Shown here: positions 17,167 through 26,504 of the stretch, in pieces | Layout of the letters: the number at the start of each line of letters is the position of its first letter | How positions within the stretch are numbered: position 1 is the first letter of the stretch | Source of the DNA: GCA-002727615 sp964442655 | GTDB taxonomy: Bacteria > Pseudomonadota > Alphaproteobacteria > TMED109 | Direction of reading: 5' to 3' | DNA: 64,000 nt | Assembly (NCBI GenBank): GCA_964442655.1 | Contig: CAYTZM010000001.1 | Coordinates: forward strand, 1 to 64,000 | Made by a program: the position numbers and the translations under genes | The notes under the pieces: model-generated | What the model was told of the DNA's origin: nothing | The model's input: the letters and a program-made list of their open reading frames with translations, nothing else | Database searches by the model: none

Positions 17167-17954
17167 GCAATAATTCTAGTAAAAGTGTCATTAGTTATAC
17201 TGATAAGAAAGTTGGATATATAAAATTGAATAACCCTAGTAAATTGAACGCTATAAGTTTAAAGATGTGGGAAAATATTGGTCTTATAGTAAATGATTTT
17301 AAAAATAATTCTGAAATTCGTTGTTTAGTAATAAGAGGAGAAGGTGATAAAGCGTTTTCAGCTGGGGCGGATATCTCTGAATTTAATAAAAATAGATCTA
17401 GAATTGAAGAGGTAAAAAAATATGAAAATGCTTCTAAAGTTTCTATGAATTTATTGCAAAAATTTCCAAAGCCTACTGTTGCAGTTATAAATGGTTATTG
17501 TATTGGCGGTGGGTTAGCTACAGCTTTGTCTTGTGACATGAGGTTTGCAAGTGAAAAAAGTACTTTTGCTATTCCTGCAGCAAAATTAGGTTTAGCTTAT
17601 GATTATGCTGGAGTAAAAAGATTAAGAGATATAGTGGGGCCATCAAATGCTAAACATATATTTTATACTGCGAGACAATTTAATACTAAAGAGGCTCTTC
17701 AAATGGGTCTTATAGAAAAAGCTTTTGCAGAGGATGTTTTTGAGGAACAAATTTTAAAGATTATTAATAGTATTCGTGATAATGCTCCTTTAACTATTGC
17801 ATCTACAAAAATGTCAATAGATGCTGAGGTTAGTGATAAAGAAATGTATAAGAAATGTTTGGAAGCTGAAAAAATTTGTTTTCAAAGTAAGGATTATGAA
17901 GAAGGTCGTTTAGCTTTTTCTGAAAAAAGAAAACCTATATTTAAAGGACATTAA
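17163..17954 (+). CDS. enoyl-CoA hydratase/isomerase family protein
   Basis: Crotonase-fold enzyme, 263 aa, acting on an acyl-CoA. The oxyanion-hole segments are AFSAGADISEF (about residues 60-70) and NGYCIGGGLATALSCDMRFA (about 107-126). The glutamate pair of classical hydratases is not obvious: the second region reads PAAKLGLAYDYAG, where the usual E is replaced by A or K, so isomerase, hydrolase or decarboxylase chemistry is possible. Four-base overlap with the upstream CoA-transferase. Confidence 0.88.
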   Translation: MSNNSSKSVISYTDKKVGYIKLNNPSKLNAISLKMWENIGLIVNDFKNNSEIRCLVIRGEGDKAFSAGADISEFNKNRSRIEEVKKYENASKVSMNLLQKFPKPTVAVINGYCIGGGLATALSCDMRFASEKSTFAIPAAKLGLAYDYAGVKRLRDIVGPSNAKHIFYTARQFNTKEALQMGLIEKAFAEDVFEEQILKIINSIRDNAPLTIASTKMSIDAEVSDKEMYKKCLEAEKICFQSKDYEEGRLAFSEKRKPIFKGH

Positions 17955-17972
17955 AAATATAGAGATATATAA

Positions 17973-18836
17973 ATGCCATATGTAAATTCTAATAAAGTTA
18001 AATTGTATTACGAAGAAACTGGTAAGGGTTATCCAATTATATTTGTTCATGAATTTGGTTCAGACCTAAGAGAATGGGAACAACAAATTCGTTATTTTTC
18101 TAGGGAATATAAGTGTATAGCTTTTAATGCGCGAGGTTATCCTCCATCTGAAGTACCTCAAAACATTCAACAATATGGTTATAAGCATTCAGTAGATGAT
18201 ATTGCTAATTTAATGAATAAACTAAAAATTAATAAGGCGCATATTATCGGTTTAAGTATGGGAGCATATGCTGCTTTATTATTTGGATTAAAATATAAAA
18301 AAATGACTAAGTCGTTGGTAATTTCTGGTGTAGGATCCGGGGCAATGCCTCAACATAGAAAAAGTTTTTATGCAATGGCTAATGAGTTAGCAGATACATT
18401 TATTAAGAGAGGATCAAAGATAGCGGCAAATGTAATAAGTAATTCGGGTTCACGGGTACAATTAAAAAATAAAGACCCAAGAGGATGGATTGAATTTAAA
18501 AAGCATTTAGAAGAACATTCTAATCTAGGAAGCGCATTAACAATGCAGCAGTACCAAGCATTAAGACCATCATTAATGCACTTTGAAAAAGAATTTAAAA
18601 GAATGAATATTCCTGTATTATTGGCGGTTGGTGATGAGGATGAATTATGTTTAGAGATAAATATATATTTAAAGAGACAAATAAAAACCTCTGGATTATG
18701 GATATGCCCTAGAACGGGGCATGCAATAAATTTAGAAGAGCCTGCAGCATTTAATAGAGAAGTTCAAAGTTTTCTTTCTACTGTTGAAAGAGGTAATTGG
18801 GTTGAAAGGGATCAAGTAAGTATAGAGGATATATAG
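17973..18836 (+). CDS. alpha/beta hydrolase
   Basis: 287 aa alpha/beta-hydrolase fold. Oxyanion strand FVHEFGSD, nucleophile elbow GLSMGAYAALL (Ser about residue 95), acid in AVGDEDELC and catalytic His in PRTGHAINLEEP are all visible, so the triad is intact. It follows the crotonase by 18 bases and is probably the third gene of the CoA-transferase operon, perhaps cleaving an ester, lactone or ring product of the pathway. Confidence 0.88.
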   Translation: MPYVNSNKVKLYYEETGKGYPIIFVHEFGSDLREWEQQIRYFSREYKCIAFNARGYPPSEVPQNIQQYGYKHSVDDIANLMNKLKINKAHIIGLSMGAYAALLFGLKYKKMTKSLVISGVGSGAMPQHRKSFYAMANELADTFIKRGSKIAANVISNSGSRVQLKNKDPRGWIEFKKHLEEHSNLGSALTMQQYQALRPSLMHFEKEFKRMNIPVLLAVGDEDELCLEINIYLKRQIKTSGLWICPRTGHAINLEEPAAFNREVQSFLSTVERGNWVERDQVSIEDI

Positions 18837-18900
18837 ATAATGAGTAAATACATTATTAAGTTATCGATTAAATTAAATATAATATTAATAGGAAAGAATT

Positions 18901-19623
18901 ATGAGTGAATTAATTTTAGTGCGTCATGGACAAAGTATTTGGAATCTTCAGAATCGTTTTACTGGTTGGTATGATGTAGAATTATCTGATAAAGGTTTAT
19001 CCGAGGCTAAAAAAGCGGGGGAATTCTTACATGATGAAAATTATAATATTGATTATGCATATACCTCTTATTTAAAAAGAGCTAACCAAACTCTTGATAT
19101 TATTTTAGAAACTATGTGTTTAAAACATTTGGATATTACAAAAGCTTGGGAACTTAATGAGCGGCATTATGGGGAGTTAACAGGTTTAAATAAGGAAGAA
19201 ATGAAAAATAAATTAGGTAAGGAACAAATAAAAATATACAGAAGGTCTTGGGATATAGCTCCTCCAGAATTAAATGAATTAGATAAATATAATCCAAGAT
19301 TTGATGAAATTTATAACAATGTTAATAAAGATAATATTCCAAATACTGAATCTTTAAAAGATACTTATGATAGGGTTATTCCATATTTTGAAAATAATAT
19401 CTTAGAGCATATTACTCAAAATAAGAATATAATTATAACGGCTCACGGAAATTCTTTACGAGCTTTATGTAAAAAATTATTTAATATTTCAGATGATAAA
19501 ATAAATACTCTTGAAATACCAACTGGTAATCCATTAGTTATAAAATTAGGCGACAATCTTAATATTAATGAGAGTTATTACATAGATGAATCGAGAGCAC
19601 AAAAAATAGTTAAAAATGAATAG
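18901..19623 (+). CDS. gpmA: 2,3-bisphosphoglycerate-dependent phosphoglycerate mutase
   Basis: Interconverts 2- and 3-phosphoglycerate in glycolysis and gluconeogenesis, 240 aa. Phospho-acceptor His in LVRHGQSIWNLQNRFTGW (about residues 6-23), Glu in NERHYGELTGLNKEE, and second His in TAHGNSLRALCK match GpmA. A GGAAAG Shine-Dalgarno lies just before the ATG. It follows the hydrolase after 64 bases and converges with the acuI-like gene, with only two bases between the stops. Confidence 0.94.
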   Translation: MSELILVRHGQSIWNLQNRFTGWYDVELSDKGLSEAKKAGEFLHDENYNIDYAYTSYLKRANQTLDIILETMCLKHLDITKAWELNERHYGELTGLNKEEMKNKLGKEQIKIYRRSWDIAPPELNELDKYNPRFDEIYNNVNKDNIPNTESLKDTYDRVIPYFENNILEHITQNKNIIITAHGNSLRALCKKLFNISDDKINTLEIPTGNPLVIKLGDNLNINESYYIDESRAQKIVKNE

Positions 19624-19625
19624 TA

Positions 19626-20612
19626 TTAATTATTAACATTTACCACAATACGACCATAAGTTTTTCCTTCCATAAGATTAGTCGCTGTGTTTATAACTTC
19701 TGATAAGGAGATTGTTTGTGTCATACTTTTTAGTTGATCAAGGTTTAAGTCCTCAGCAAGTCTATTCCATGCATTAATTCTATCTTCTAAGGGGCAATAT
19801 ACACTATCAATTCCAGCAAGTGTAACGCCTCTTAAGATAAATGGCATGACTGTAGAAGGTAAATCAGATCCCTGCGCTAATCCACAAGCTGCAACGGTTC
19901 CTCCATACATAGTAGATGCGCATATATTTGCTAAGGTATAACTTCCTACTGAATCTACTGCTCCGGCCCATAGTTCTTTTCCTAGTGGTCGAGATTTTTC
20001 CGACAATTCTTTTCTATTAATTATATTTTTTGCTCCTAAAGACTTTAAATAATCACTATGCTCTTTTCTTCCGGTTGAAGCAGTAACGGAGTAACCTAAT
20101 TTAGATAATATAGATATTGCAACACTTCCTACTCCTCCAGTTGCTCCTGTAACAAGTATTTCACCTTTATTCGGATTAATATTATGTTTTTCTAAAGCTA
20201 TAATGCAAAGCATTGCAGTATATCCTGCTGTGCCTATAGCCATTGCGTCTTTGGTTGTAAGCTTTTCCGGAAGTTTTATTAGCCAATTGCCATTAACTTT
20301 AGCTTTTTGTGAATACCCTCCCCAATGTTTTTCTCCAATTCCATATCCGTTTAATAATACTTTGTCCCCAACTTTATACTTTTCATTAGAGCTTTCTTCT
20401 ACTATTCCTGCAAAATCAATACCAGGGATCATTGGAAAATTTTTCATTATTGGCAATCTTGATGTTATTGCTAATCCATCTTTGTAATTTATCGTTGAGT
20501 ATTCAATATTAACTATGACATCACCATCAGGAAGGTCAGAGTTATTTAATTGCTTAATTTCTCCAATAGGATTTTGTTCGCTTTTCATGTTAAAAACTAG
20601 AGCGTTAAACAT
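19626..20612 (-). CDS. acuI: acryloyl-CoA reductase AcuI / YhdH family MDR
   Basis: 328 aa MDR-family NADPH oxidoreductase. The N-terminus (YSTINYKDGLAITSR, about residues 39-53), the GIDFAG segment and the nucleotide site GATGGVGSVAISILSKLGY agree with the YhdH/AcuI family, which reduces acryloyl-CoA to propionyl-CoA and detoxifies acrylate. In marine alphaproteobacteria this is linked to DMSP breakdown and 3-hydroxypropionate use. No acu operon partners are adjacent, so the role is inferred from the family. Monocistronic. Confidence 0.8.
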   Translation of the reverse strand: MFNALVFNMKSEQNPIGEIKQLNNSDLPDGDVIVNIEYSTINYKDGLAITSRLPIMKNFPMIPGIDFAGIVEESSNEKYKVGDKVLLNGYGIGEKHWGGYSQKAKVNGNWLIKLPEKLTTKDAMAIGTAGYTAMLCIIALEKHNINPNKGEILVTGATGGVGSVAISILSKLGYSVTASTGRKEHSDYLKSLGAKNIINRKELSEKSRPLGKELWAGAVDSVGSYTLANICASTMYGGTVAACGLAQGSDLPSTVMPFILRGVTLAGIDSVYCPLEDRINAWNRLAEDLNLDQLKSMTQTISLSEVINTATNLMEGKTYGRIVVNVNN

Positions 20613-20689
20613 TTATTTTCTCCAACTAGGTTATTAGTTTAATATTATATAATTTTTCATTATTAGTTTAAATATATTTATAAGGTTTT

Positions 20690-21139
20690 TCATTTATTTT
20701 GGTTTGATGGATAATGATAAGATGCGTATCTTAATACTAATATACTTCCTGCTAATAATAAGATGCCTCCGCAAACAATAATTATATTGATATAATTTAT
20801 GTTATGCCAGTCAAATACTAATTCTAAAAGTAAACGAGTTAGAGCCGTTATAGAAACATAGATTAAAAACCTTACCGGCATACGATTAGTTTGAAAATAA
20901 ATTCCTACTACAGCACCTAATTCTAAATATATAAATAGTAATAATATATCTTCTATAGAAGCAGCCCCTTTATCCATCATGGATATAAATTCAAACCCAG
21001 CTGACCATACAATTGCAGCTCCAATTAAGAATAAGGCAAGATAATGAAATGAATTTACTAACAATGTGCCTAAATTGCTGGCAATTAATTCAATTAAGTT
21101 AATCATTGGCTGTAAAATATTAGTATTTTTGTTTATCAT
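20690..21139 (-). CDS. PsiE family phosphate-starvation-inducible membrane protein
   Basis: 149 aa with four membrane segments, matching the PsiE family: ILLLFIYLELGAVVGIYF (about residues 84-101) followed by RMPVRFLIYVSITALTR is the characteristic conserved block. PsiE of E. coli is induced by phosphate starvation, but its molecular job is unknown. I see no obvious Pho box upstream. It lies alone between acuI and aceA, all on the minus strand. Confidence 0.85.
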   Translation of the reverse strand: MINKNTNILQPMINLIELIASNLGTLLVNSFHYLALFLIGAAIVWSAGFEFISMMDKGAASIEDILLLFIYLELGAVVGIYFQTNRMPVRFLIYVSITALTRLLLELVFDWHNINYINIIIVCGGILLLAGSILVLRYASYHYPSNQNK

Positions 21140-21169
21140 GATACCTCTTATAATTATTTTATTTTTAAA

Positions 21170-21200
21170 ATTAAGGGAGTAAAAATTTTACTCCCTTAAT
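21170..21200 (-). terminator. strong hairpin terminator of aceA
   Basis: Perfect 15-base inverted repeat (21170-21184 and 21186-21200, containing GGGAG/CTCCC) 45 bases beyond the aceA stop. On the minus strand the stem runs into a T-rich tract, so intrinsic termination of the isocitrate lyase transcript is very likely, separating it from psiE. Confidence 0.85.
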
Positions 21201-21244
21201 TTATAGAGTGTAGTTATTTATATACACATACAAGGGAAGATAGA

Positions 21245-22609
21245 TTAAAATTGATTCGTTTCAGTCGACTCTTTCATAGCTGTAGTAGCAGATTGACCTT
21301 TAGTTACTGCATTAGAAACTGCATCAAAGTAAGATACTCCGACTTCTCTTTGGTGTTTAGTTGCTGTATAACCATCATTTTCCGCACCAAATTCTTTTTG
21401 CTGTAACTCAGAATAGGCTGCCATACCATTTTCTTTATAAGCTTCTGCAAGTTTAAATGTTGAATAATTTAAGTTATGAAATCCGGCCAAAGTAATGAAT
21501 TGGAATTTATAACCCATTGCAGCTATTTCTTTCTGGAAAACTTTCATTTGTGCCTCATCAAGATGTTTTTTCCAGTTAAATGATGGAGAGCAGTTATATG
21601 CAAGCATCTGATTTGGATGTACTTTTTTAACAGATTCAGCAAACTTTCTAGCTTCAGATAAATCTGGAGTTGCAGTTTCACACCACACTAGATCAGCATA
21701 AGGAGCGTATGCAATGCCTCTTGCTATTGCACAATTTATTCCTCCTGTCATTCTATAGAAACCTTCTGTAGTTCTTTCACCTGTTAAAAACTTTTGGTCT
21801 CTTTCATCAATATCACTAGTAATTAATCGAGCCGCTTCGGCATCAGTTCTTGCCATTATTAAAGTAGGTACACCCATAACATCTGCAGCTAATCTTGCTG
21901 AATTGAGAGTTCTTTCCATTGTTGCTGTAGGTGTTAAAACTTTACCACCTAAGTGGCCACATTTTTTTTCTGAGGCTAATTGGTCTTCAAAATGCACTGC
22001 CGCTGCTCCTGATTCTATCATTGATTTCATTAATTCAAAACAATTTAATGGTCCTCCAAATCCCGCTTCTGCATCTGCTATAATTGGGAGAAAGAAATCA
22101 ATATTAGTAGTTTCTATTTTATCGTATTTTTCCATATGTTGAACTTGATCAGCTCTCTGAAAAGCTTGATTAATTCTTTTAACAATGTCTGGAACGCTGT
22201 TAACCGGATAAAGGCTTTGGTCAGGATACATTTGTCCTGAACTATTTGCATCAGCTGCAACTTGCCATCCAGAAAGATATATAGCTTTTAATCCAGCTCT
22301 GGCTTGTTGCACGGCCATATTACCAGTATATGTTCCTAATGTAGCTACATAATCTTCTTTATGTAATAATTCCCACAACTTTTTTGCACCGTTTTCAGCT
22401 AAAGTATGTTTAATTTTGATAGACCCTTGAAGTTTTTTGACATCATCTTTGGTATAATCTCTAGTAATATTTTTCCAACGATCATGGGCCCATGCTGGTA
22501 CTTCCCATTCTTCGTTGTTATTATTTTTCGCTATAATATTTTTATTGCTATGCGTATCTATAGTTGCATTAGTACTAGGAGATAGCCCTTCTAAGATTGT
22601 GTCATCCAT
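21245..22609 (-). CDS. aceA: isocitrate lyase
   Basis: Glyoxylate-cycle enzyme cleaving isocitrate to glyoxylate and succinate, 454 aa. The catalytic loop is exact (KKCGHLGGKVL, with the active Cys), preceded by the acidic DAEAGFGG metal site and followed by MARTDAEAA. Length fits bacterial ICL1; the N-terminus has a 25-30 residue Asn/Thr-rich extension. It is divergent from a RamB/PrpR-type regulator with repeated GTAAAT half-sites between, suggesting direct control. Malate synthase is not in the window. Confidence 0.96.
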   Translation of the reverse strand: MDDTILEGLSPSTNATIDTHSNKNIIAKNNNNEEWEVPAWAHDRWKNITRDYTKDDVKKLQGSIKIKHTLAENGAKKLWELLHKEDYVATLGTYTGNMAVQQARAGLKAIYLSGWQVAADANSSGQMYPDQSLYPVNSVPDIVKRINQAFQRADQVQHMEKYDKIETTNIDFFLPIIADAEAGFGGPLNCFELMKSMIESGAAAVHFEDQLASEKKCGHLGGKVLTPTATMERTLNSARLAADVMGVPTLIMARTDAEAARLITSDIDERDQKFLTGERTTEGFYRMTGGINCAIARGIAYAPYADLVWCETATPDLSEARKFAESVKKVHPNQMLAYNCSPSFNWKKHLDEAQMKVFQKEIAAMGYKFQFITLAGFHNLNYSTFKLAEAYKENGMAAYSELQQKEFGAENDGYTATKHQREVGVSYFDAVSNAVTKGQSATTAMKESTETNQF

Positions 22610-22648
22610 AATTTTAACTCACTTTTCTTTGTTAAATTTAATTATTTT

Positions 22649-22758
22649 GTAAATTATTTACTTAAAAAATACCAAAAAACCAACATATTAATTGAATTTA
22701 CTTGTAAATATGTTATAAAAATTATGTAAATTTATTAAATTTTGTAAATATTTACAAA
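22649..22758. promoter_or_regulatory. cluster of GTAAAT/ATTTAC operator half-sites
   Basis: Seven GTAAAT or ATTTAC hexamers lie in 110 bases between aceA and its divergent regulator: 22649, 22656, 22696, 22704, 22726, 22744 and 22750. They form three inverted repeats, the best a perfect 18-base palindrome TTTGTAAATATTTACAAA at 22741-22758, placed 17 bases before the regulator ATG. The core resembles the TTTGCAAA element bound by RamB/PrpR proteins. Probable operators for control of aceA and autoregulation. Confidence 0.7.
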
Positions 22759-22775
22759 GAAAAAAGGGTAATTTT

Positions 22776-24218
22776 ATGAAAAATTCTAGTAGGCATGAGA
22801 TTAGGCTGGGAGCAGCAATAAGACGTTTAAGAAGAGAAAGAAAATTAAGTCAGCAAGCTTTAGCTTCTATTTTAGGTATTTCCACTCCATATTTAAATCT
22901 TATTGAGAATAATAGAAGAAATGTAACAGGAAAGATTTTAATTACCTTAGCAAAAGAGTTTAATATAGAACTTTCTGAAATTAGTAATGAAAATGATTCA
23001 GGATTATTATCAAATTTAATGGAAGTATTTAGTGATTCAGTTTTTGATGATAACTATTTAAAAAATCATGATATTCAAGATTTGGTTTCGAGTCAGCCAG
23101 AAATAGCTAGAGCTGTTATTCGACTTTACGATATACATAAAACTAGCCAAAATAAATTAATAGACATGTCAGAGTTGGAAGGAGAGCAATTTAATATTGA
23201 AGGTATGTCAAATAATATTTCAGCAGAAATTATATCCGATTTAATACAAAAAAATTTCAATTATTTCCCTAGTTTAGAAGAATCTGCTCGAAAAATTACT
23301 TCAAAATTAAATAAGCCAAAAAATGTAAATTTGTTTGTTCCTTTGTCGGAATATTTATCTTCTAAACATAATATAAGAGTAGCGACTATTCCTCCTGAGG
23401 TTAAGCATGATACTATTAGATATTATGATCCTATTGCAAAAACTCTTGTAATAAGTGATAGGCTCCCTCAACCTAGTAGAACATTTTTAGTAGCACAACA
23501 AATGGGTTTATTACTAGCAGATGATGAAATTAATAACATTTTAGATGAAAATAATATTGAAGAAGGAGAAGTAAGGAAATTAGGAAGATTAGCATTATCG
23601 AATTATTTTGCTGGTGCTATAATATTACCGTATGACACATTTTTTGAACAAGCAAAATTTACTAAGTATGATATAGAAGTATTAGAAAATAGGTTTCAAG
23701 TTAGTTTTGAGCAAGTATGCCATAGACTTACTACATTAAATAAACCTGGGGCTAGAGCTATACCATTTCATATGATGAGAGTGGATATAGCAGGTAATAT
23801 TTCTAAACGTTTTTCAGCATCAGGTATTTCTATTTCAAGATATAGTGGAGCTTGTCCAAGATTAAATATTTATTCTGCATTTACTACGCCTGATAGGATA
23901 AAAGTTCAGATTTCAATGATGCCCAATGAGGAAAAGTATTTTTGTATAGCAAGGGCATTTCAAAAAAGAAGTGGAGGTTTTGATTCTCCAGAAAGTTTTT
24001 ATTCTATTGGCTTGGGATGCAGGTTAAATGATGCTAAAGAAATGATTTATGGTGAGAGAGTATTATTAGATTCTTTAGAAAGTATTGTTCCAGTTGGTGT
24101 TTCTTGTAGAAGTTGCCCTAGAATTGATTGTAGACAAAGAGCATTTCCTCCAAGTAACCGACAATTATCATATAATGAAAATGTTAAGGGTTTATCAGCT
24201 TATGTAACCCCAAATTAA
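22776..24218 (+). CDS. short-chain fatty acyl-CoA regulator family (RamB/PrpR-like) transcription factor
   Basis: 480 aa regulator. N-terminal XRE helix-turn-helix (about residues 10-65, QQALASILGISTPYLNLIEN), a central IrrE/DUF955-like domain (around 190-300) whose zinc-peptidase HExxH is not evident, and a C-terminal domain ending in SCRSCPRIDCRQRAFPP, a conserved Cys cluster of this family. Relatives sense acyl-CoA or propionate/acetate status and control isocitrate lyase and methylcitrate genes. Divergent position from aceA supports that here. Shine-Dalgarno AAAAGGG. Confidence 0.88.
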   Translation: MKNSSRHEIRLGAAIRRLRRERKLSQQALASILGISTPYLNLIENNRRNVTGKILITLAKEFNIELSEISNENDSGLLSNLMEVFSDSVFDDNYLKNHDIQDLVSSQPEIARAVIRLYDIHKTSQNKLIDMSELEGEQFNIEGMSNNISAEIISDLIQKNFNYFPSLEESARKITSKLNKPKNVNLFVPLSEYLSSKHNIRVATIPPEVKHDTIRYYDPIAKTLVISDRLPQPSRTFLVAQQMGLLLADDEINNILDENNIEEGEVRKLGRLALSNYFAGAIILPYDTFFEQAKFTKYDIEVLENRFQVSFEQVCHRLTTLNKPGARAIPFHMMRVDIAGNISKRFSASGISISRYSGACPRLNIYSAFTTPDRIKVQISMMPNEEKYFCIARAFQKRSGGFDSPESFYSIGLGCRLNDAKEMIYGERVLLDSLESIVPVGVSCRSCPRIDCRQRAFPPSNRQLSYNENVKGLSAYVTPN

Positions 24219-24233
24219 TTTATAATATATAGT

Positions 24234-25439
24234 TTAATCTAATTTTTTTAATAATAATAAAGGTATTAGCATGCACAGAAAAACTATTGAGAAAAAATAT
24301 AGGGCATTATTGAAATCATTAGTATAATCATATATTAACCCTATTGAAAAAGGTCCTAAAATTCCACCTATTTCAGCCATAGTAAAGAAGAGACCTCCAG
24401 ATAAACCACTTTGCTTTTTATTTATAATATTTGTATCTGTTAAATGAGTTAGTAAAATTACTATTAATGATCCTGTTGTTATACCTAAAAATACTAAACC
24501 TGCTAGCAAATATATTAGGGAAGTGTTTTGTAAAAGTATTAATGCAAAAATTGCATTTAAAAATAGGTATATAAGTATATAAAACCTTCTTTTTGCTATA
24601 GCAAAACGAGGTAATATTAAGGCTGAAAATATTCCTATGAATATTGGTATAGCTGCCAATAAGGATGCCGATGAAATACTTATCCCTTTAGATATTAGAA
24701 TTTTTGGTAACCAGTTACCTATCCCATGATTTAGATAAAATGCAGAAATAGCTAATATTAATATAAGAAAAATTCTTTTATTTTTAATAAATAAATTAAT
24801 TGTATTTATTTGTTCTCTTATGGAGAAAGTTTCATTTTGAATTTTAATATCGGATTTATTAATGTTAAGAATAATCCATGTTAATCCACAAATTAGAGGT
24901 AAAAATGAATATATAAATAATATACTTCTCCAATTGTCATTATATATTGGTAAAAATATTAAACTTGTGATTGTGAGGCAAATCACAGAACCTAAGGCTG
25001 GTCCAGTCATTAATATACCCATGATAATTATTTTACTTTTTCCAGTAAAATATGTATTCGCTATTTTTGGTATACCAACCGAGATTATAGAACCTCCTAA
25101 TCCAAATAGAGAAACGGCTAACAATATCTGATGAAAATCTATTGATAAAGACCTACATAATAAAGAGAGAGACATAATTATTGAAGCTATTAATAGACAT
25201 TTTTTATAAGAAAATTTATCAAGAATATGTCCTGCGGGAATTGCACATAAAATATAGACAAATTGCCAAGACCCTAGAATGATACCCATTTTCTTGTATG
25301 AAATTGATAAATCATTTGTGATAAAGTGTACTAATGGAGACGTAGAACCTATACAAAATCCAAAACTAAAATAAATTAACCATACGCCAAAAATAATTCG
25401 CCAATTATTATGTTTTATTTTGTTAGAAGAAATATTCAT
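24234..25439 (-). CDS. MFS transporter
   Basis: Major facilitator superfamily permease, 401 aa with twelve predicted helices in two halves. The loop 2-3 motif is present as GHILDKFSYKK (about residues 75-85), and the helix-11 region has GLIYDYTND. It looks like the CynX/NarK-like or general anion/organic acid branch, but the substrate cannot be read. It ends close to the regulator gene (convergent, 15 bases) and is divergent from the MECR-like gene. Confidence 0.85.
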   Translation of the reverse strand: MNISSNKIKHNNWRIIFGVWLIYFSFGFCIGSTSPLVHFITNDLSISYKKMGIILGSWQFVYILCAIPAGHILDKFSYKKCLLIASIIMSLSLLCRSLSIDFHQILLAVSLFGLGGSIISVGIPKIANTYFTGKSKIIIMGILMTGPALGSVICLTITSLIFLPIYNDNWRSILFIYSFLPLICGLTWIILNINKSDIKIQNETFSIREQINTINLFIKNKRIFLILILAISAFYLNHGIGNWLPKILISKGISISSASLLAAIPIFIGIFSALILPRFAIAKRRFYILIYLFLNAIFALILLQNTSLIYLLAGLVFLGITTGSLIVILLTHLTDTNIINKKQSGLSGGLFFTMAEIGGILGPFSIGLIYDYTNDFNNALYFFSIVFLCMLIPLLLLKKLD

Positions 25440-25519
25440 GTCATTTTTATTTATTTTGTTTTAAAGTTTATTAATTAAATTTATTTTTACTTTTTACATA
25501 TACTAGAAAAGGAAAGAAA

Positions 25520-26503
25520 ATGAAAATAGCACAATTTGCAAGTTTTGGAAGACCTGATGAAGTTATAGAATCTATTGAAGTACCGGATTTAGCTAATCCA
25601 GTTGAAAATGAAGTATTAATAGATGTACTTGCATGTCCTATAAATCCTGCAGATGTTTTAAACATTGAAGGTAGATATGGAGTTAGACCAGACCTTCCTG
25701 CAAGATTGGGAGCAGAATGTGTTGGTAAGGTAAAAAAAATTGGAGAATCTGTTAAAAAATTTAAAGAGGGAGATATTGTTTTACCTTTAGATAGGGAAAA
25801 TTGGGTACAACAAAAATTAGTTGCTGAAAATAACCTTATATTATTACCTAATAATATAGATCCTATTCAGTTATCTATGTTGAAAGTAAATCCTGCTACA
25901 GCATATTTAATGCTTAAAAAATATGTTAATTTAAAGGAAGGTGATTGGATAATACAAGATGCAGCTAATTCTGGAGTTGGGCACTGTATAATAAGGTTAG
26001 CAAAAAAAAATGGAATAAGAACAGTAAATATAGTTAGAAGAAAAGAATTAAAAGAAGAATTAAAAAATATTGGCGCTGATGTTGTAGTTGAGGATTCACA
26101 GAATTTATCAGAAGAAGTAAAACAATTGACTAATGGTGCGGATATAAAATTAGCAATTGATGCTGTTGGTGGAGATATTGTTTTGAGGCTAGGAGATTGC
26201 TTAGCTGAAAAAGCGACTATTTTAAATTATGGGTTACTATCTGGTAAAAATATAGAAATGACATCATTTCAAACTGTTTTTAAAAGATTAGTTTTAACAG
26301 GGTTTTGGCTTATGCCTTGGTTGCAAAGTATGAGTAAAGAAGAAATTTTTGATATGTATAATCATTTAGCAAGCATGATGGTAGAAAAGAATTTATACGT
26401 TCCTATAGAAAAAACTTATCATTTAGATGAAATAAAAAATGCAGTTAAGCATTCGGCCGCATACAAGCGTTCTGGTAAAATCATAATAACACCTAATGGT
26501 TAG
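25520..26503 (+). CDS. trans-2-enoyl-CoA/ACP reductase-like MDR protein (MECR/ETR type)
   Basis: 327 aa MDR protein. The NPADVLNIEGRYGVRP block (about residues 37-52) and the dinucleotide motif IIQDAANSGVGHCIIRLAKKNG are hallmarks of mitochondrial-type 2-enoyl thioester reductases, which reduce enoyl-ACP or enoyl-CoA with NADPH; NIVRRKE following strand beta-B supports NADP(H) preference. AAAGGAAAG precedes the ATG. It converges with the TPP enzyme gene, with one base between stops. Enoyl-CoA reduction in acyl-CoA metabolism is likely. Confidence 0.85.
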   Translation: MKIAQFASFGRPDEVIESIEVPDLANPVENEVLIDVLACPINPADVLNIEGRYGVRPDLPARLGAECVGKVKKIGESVKKFKEGDIVLPLDRENWVQQKLVAENNLILLPNNIDPIQLSMLKVNPATAYLMLKKYVNLKEGDWIIQDAANSGVGHCIIRLAKKNGIRTVNIVRRKELKEELKNIGADVVVEDSQNLSEEVKQLTNGADIKLAIDAVGGDIVLRLGDCLAEKATILNYGLLSGKNIEMTSFQTVFKRLVLTGFWLMPWLQSMSKEEIFDMYNHLASMMVEKNLYVPIEKTYHLDEIKNAVKHSAAYKRSGKIIITPNG

Positions 26504-26504
26504 T

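Noticed and set aside
18838..18905. 22-codon frame ahead of gpmA overlapping its ATG
   Set aside because: No ribosome site, no codon pattern of an attenuation leader; most likely chance in AT-rich DNA.
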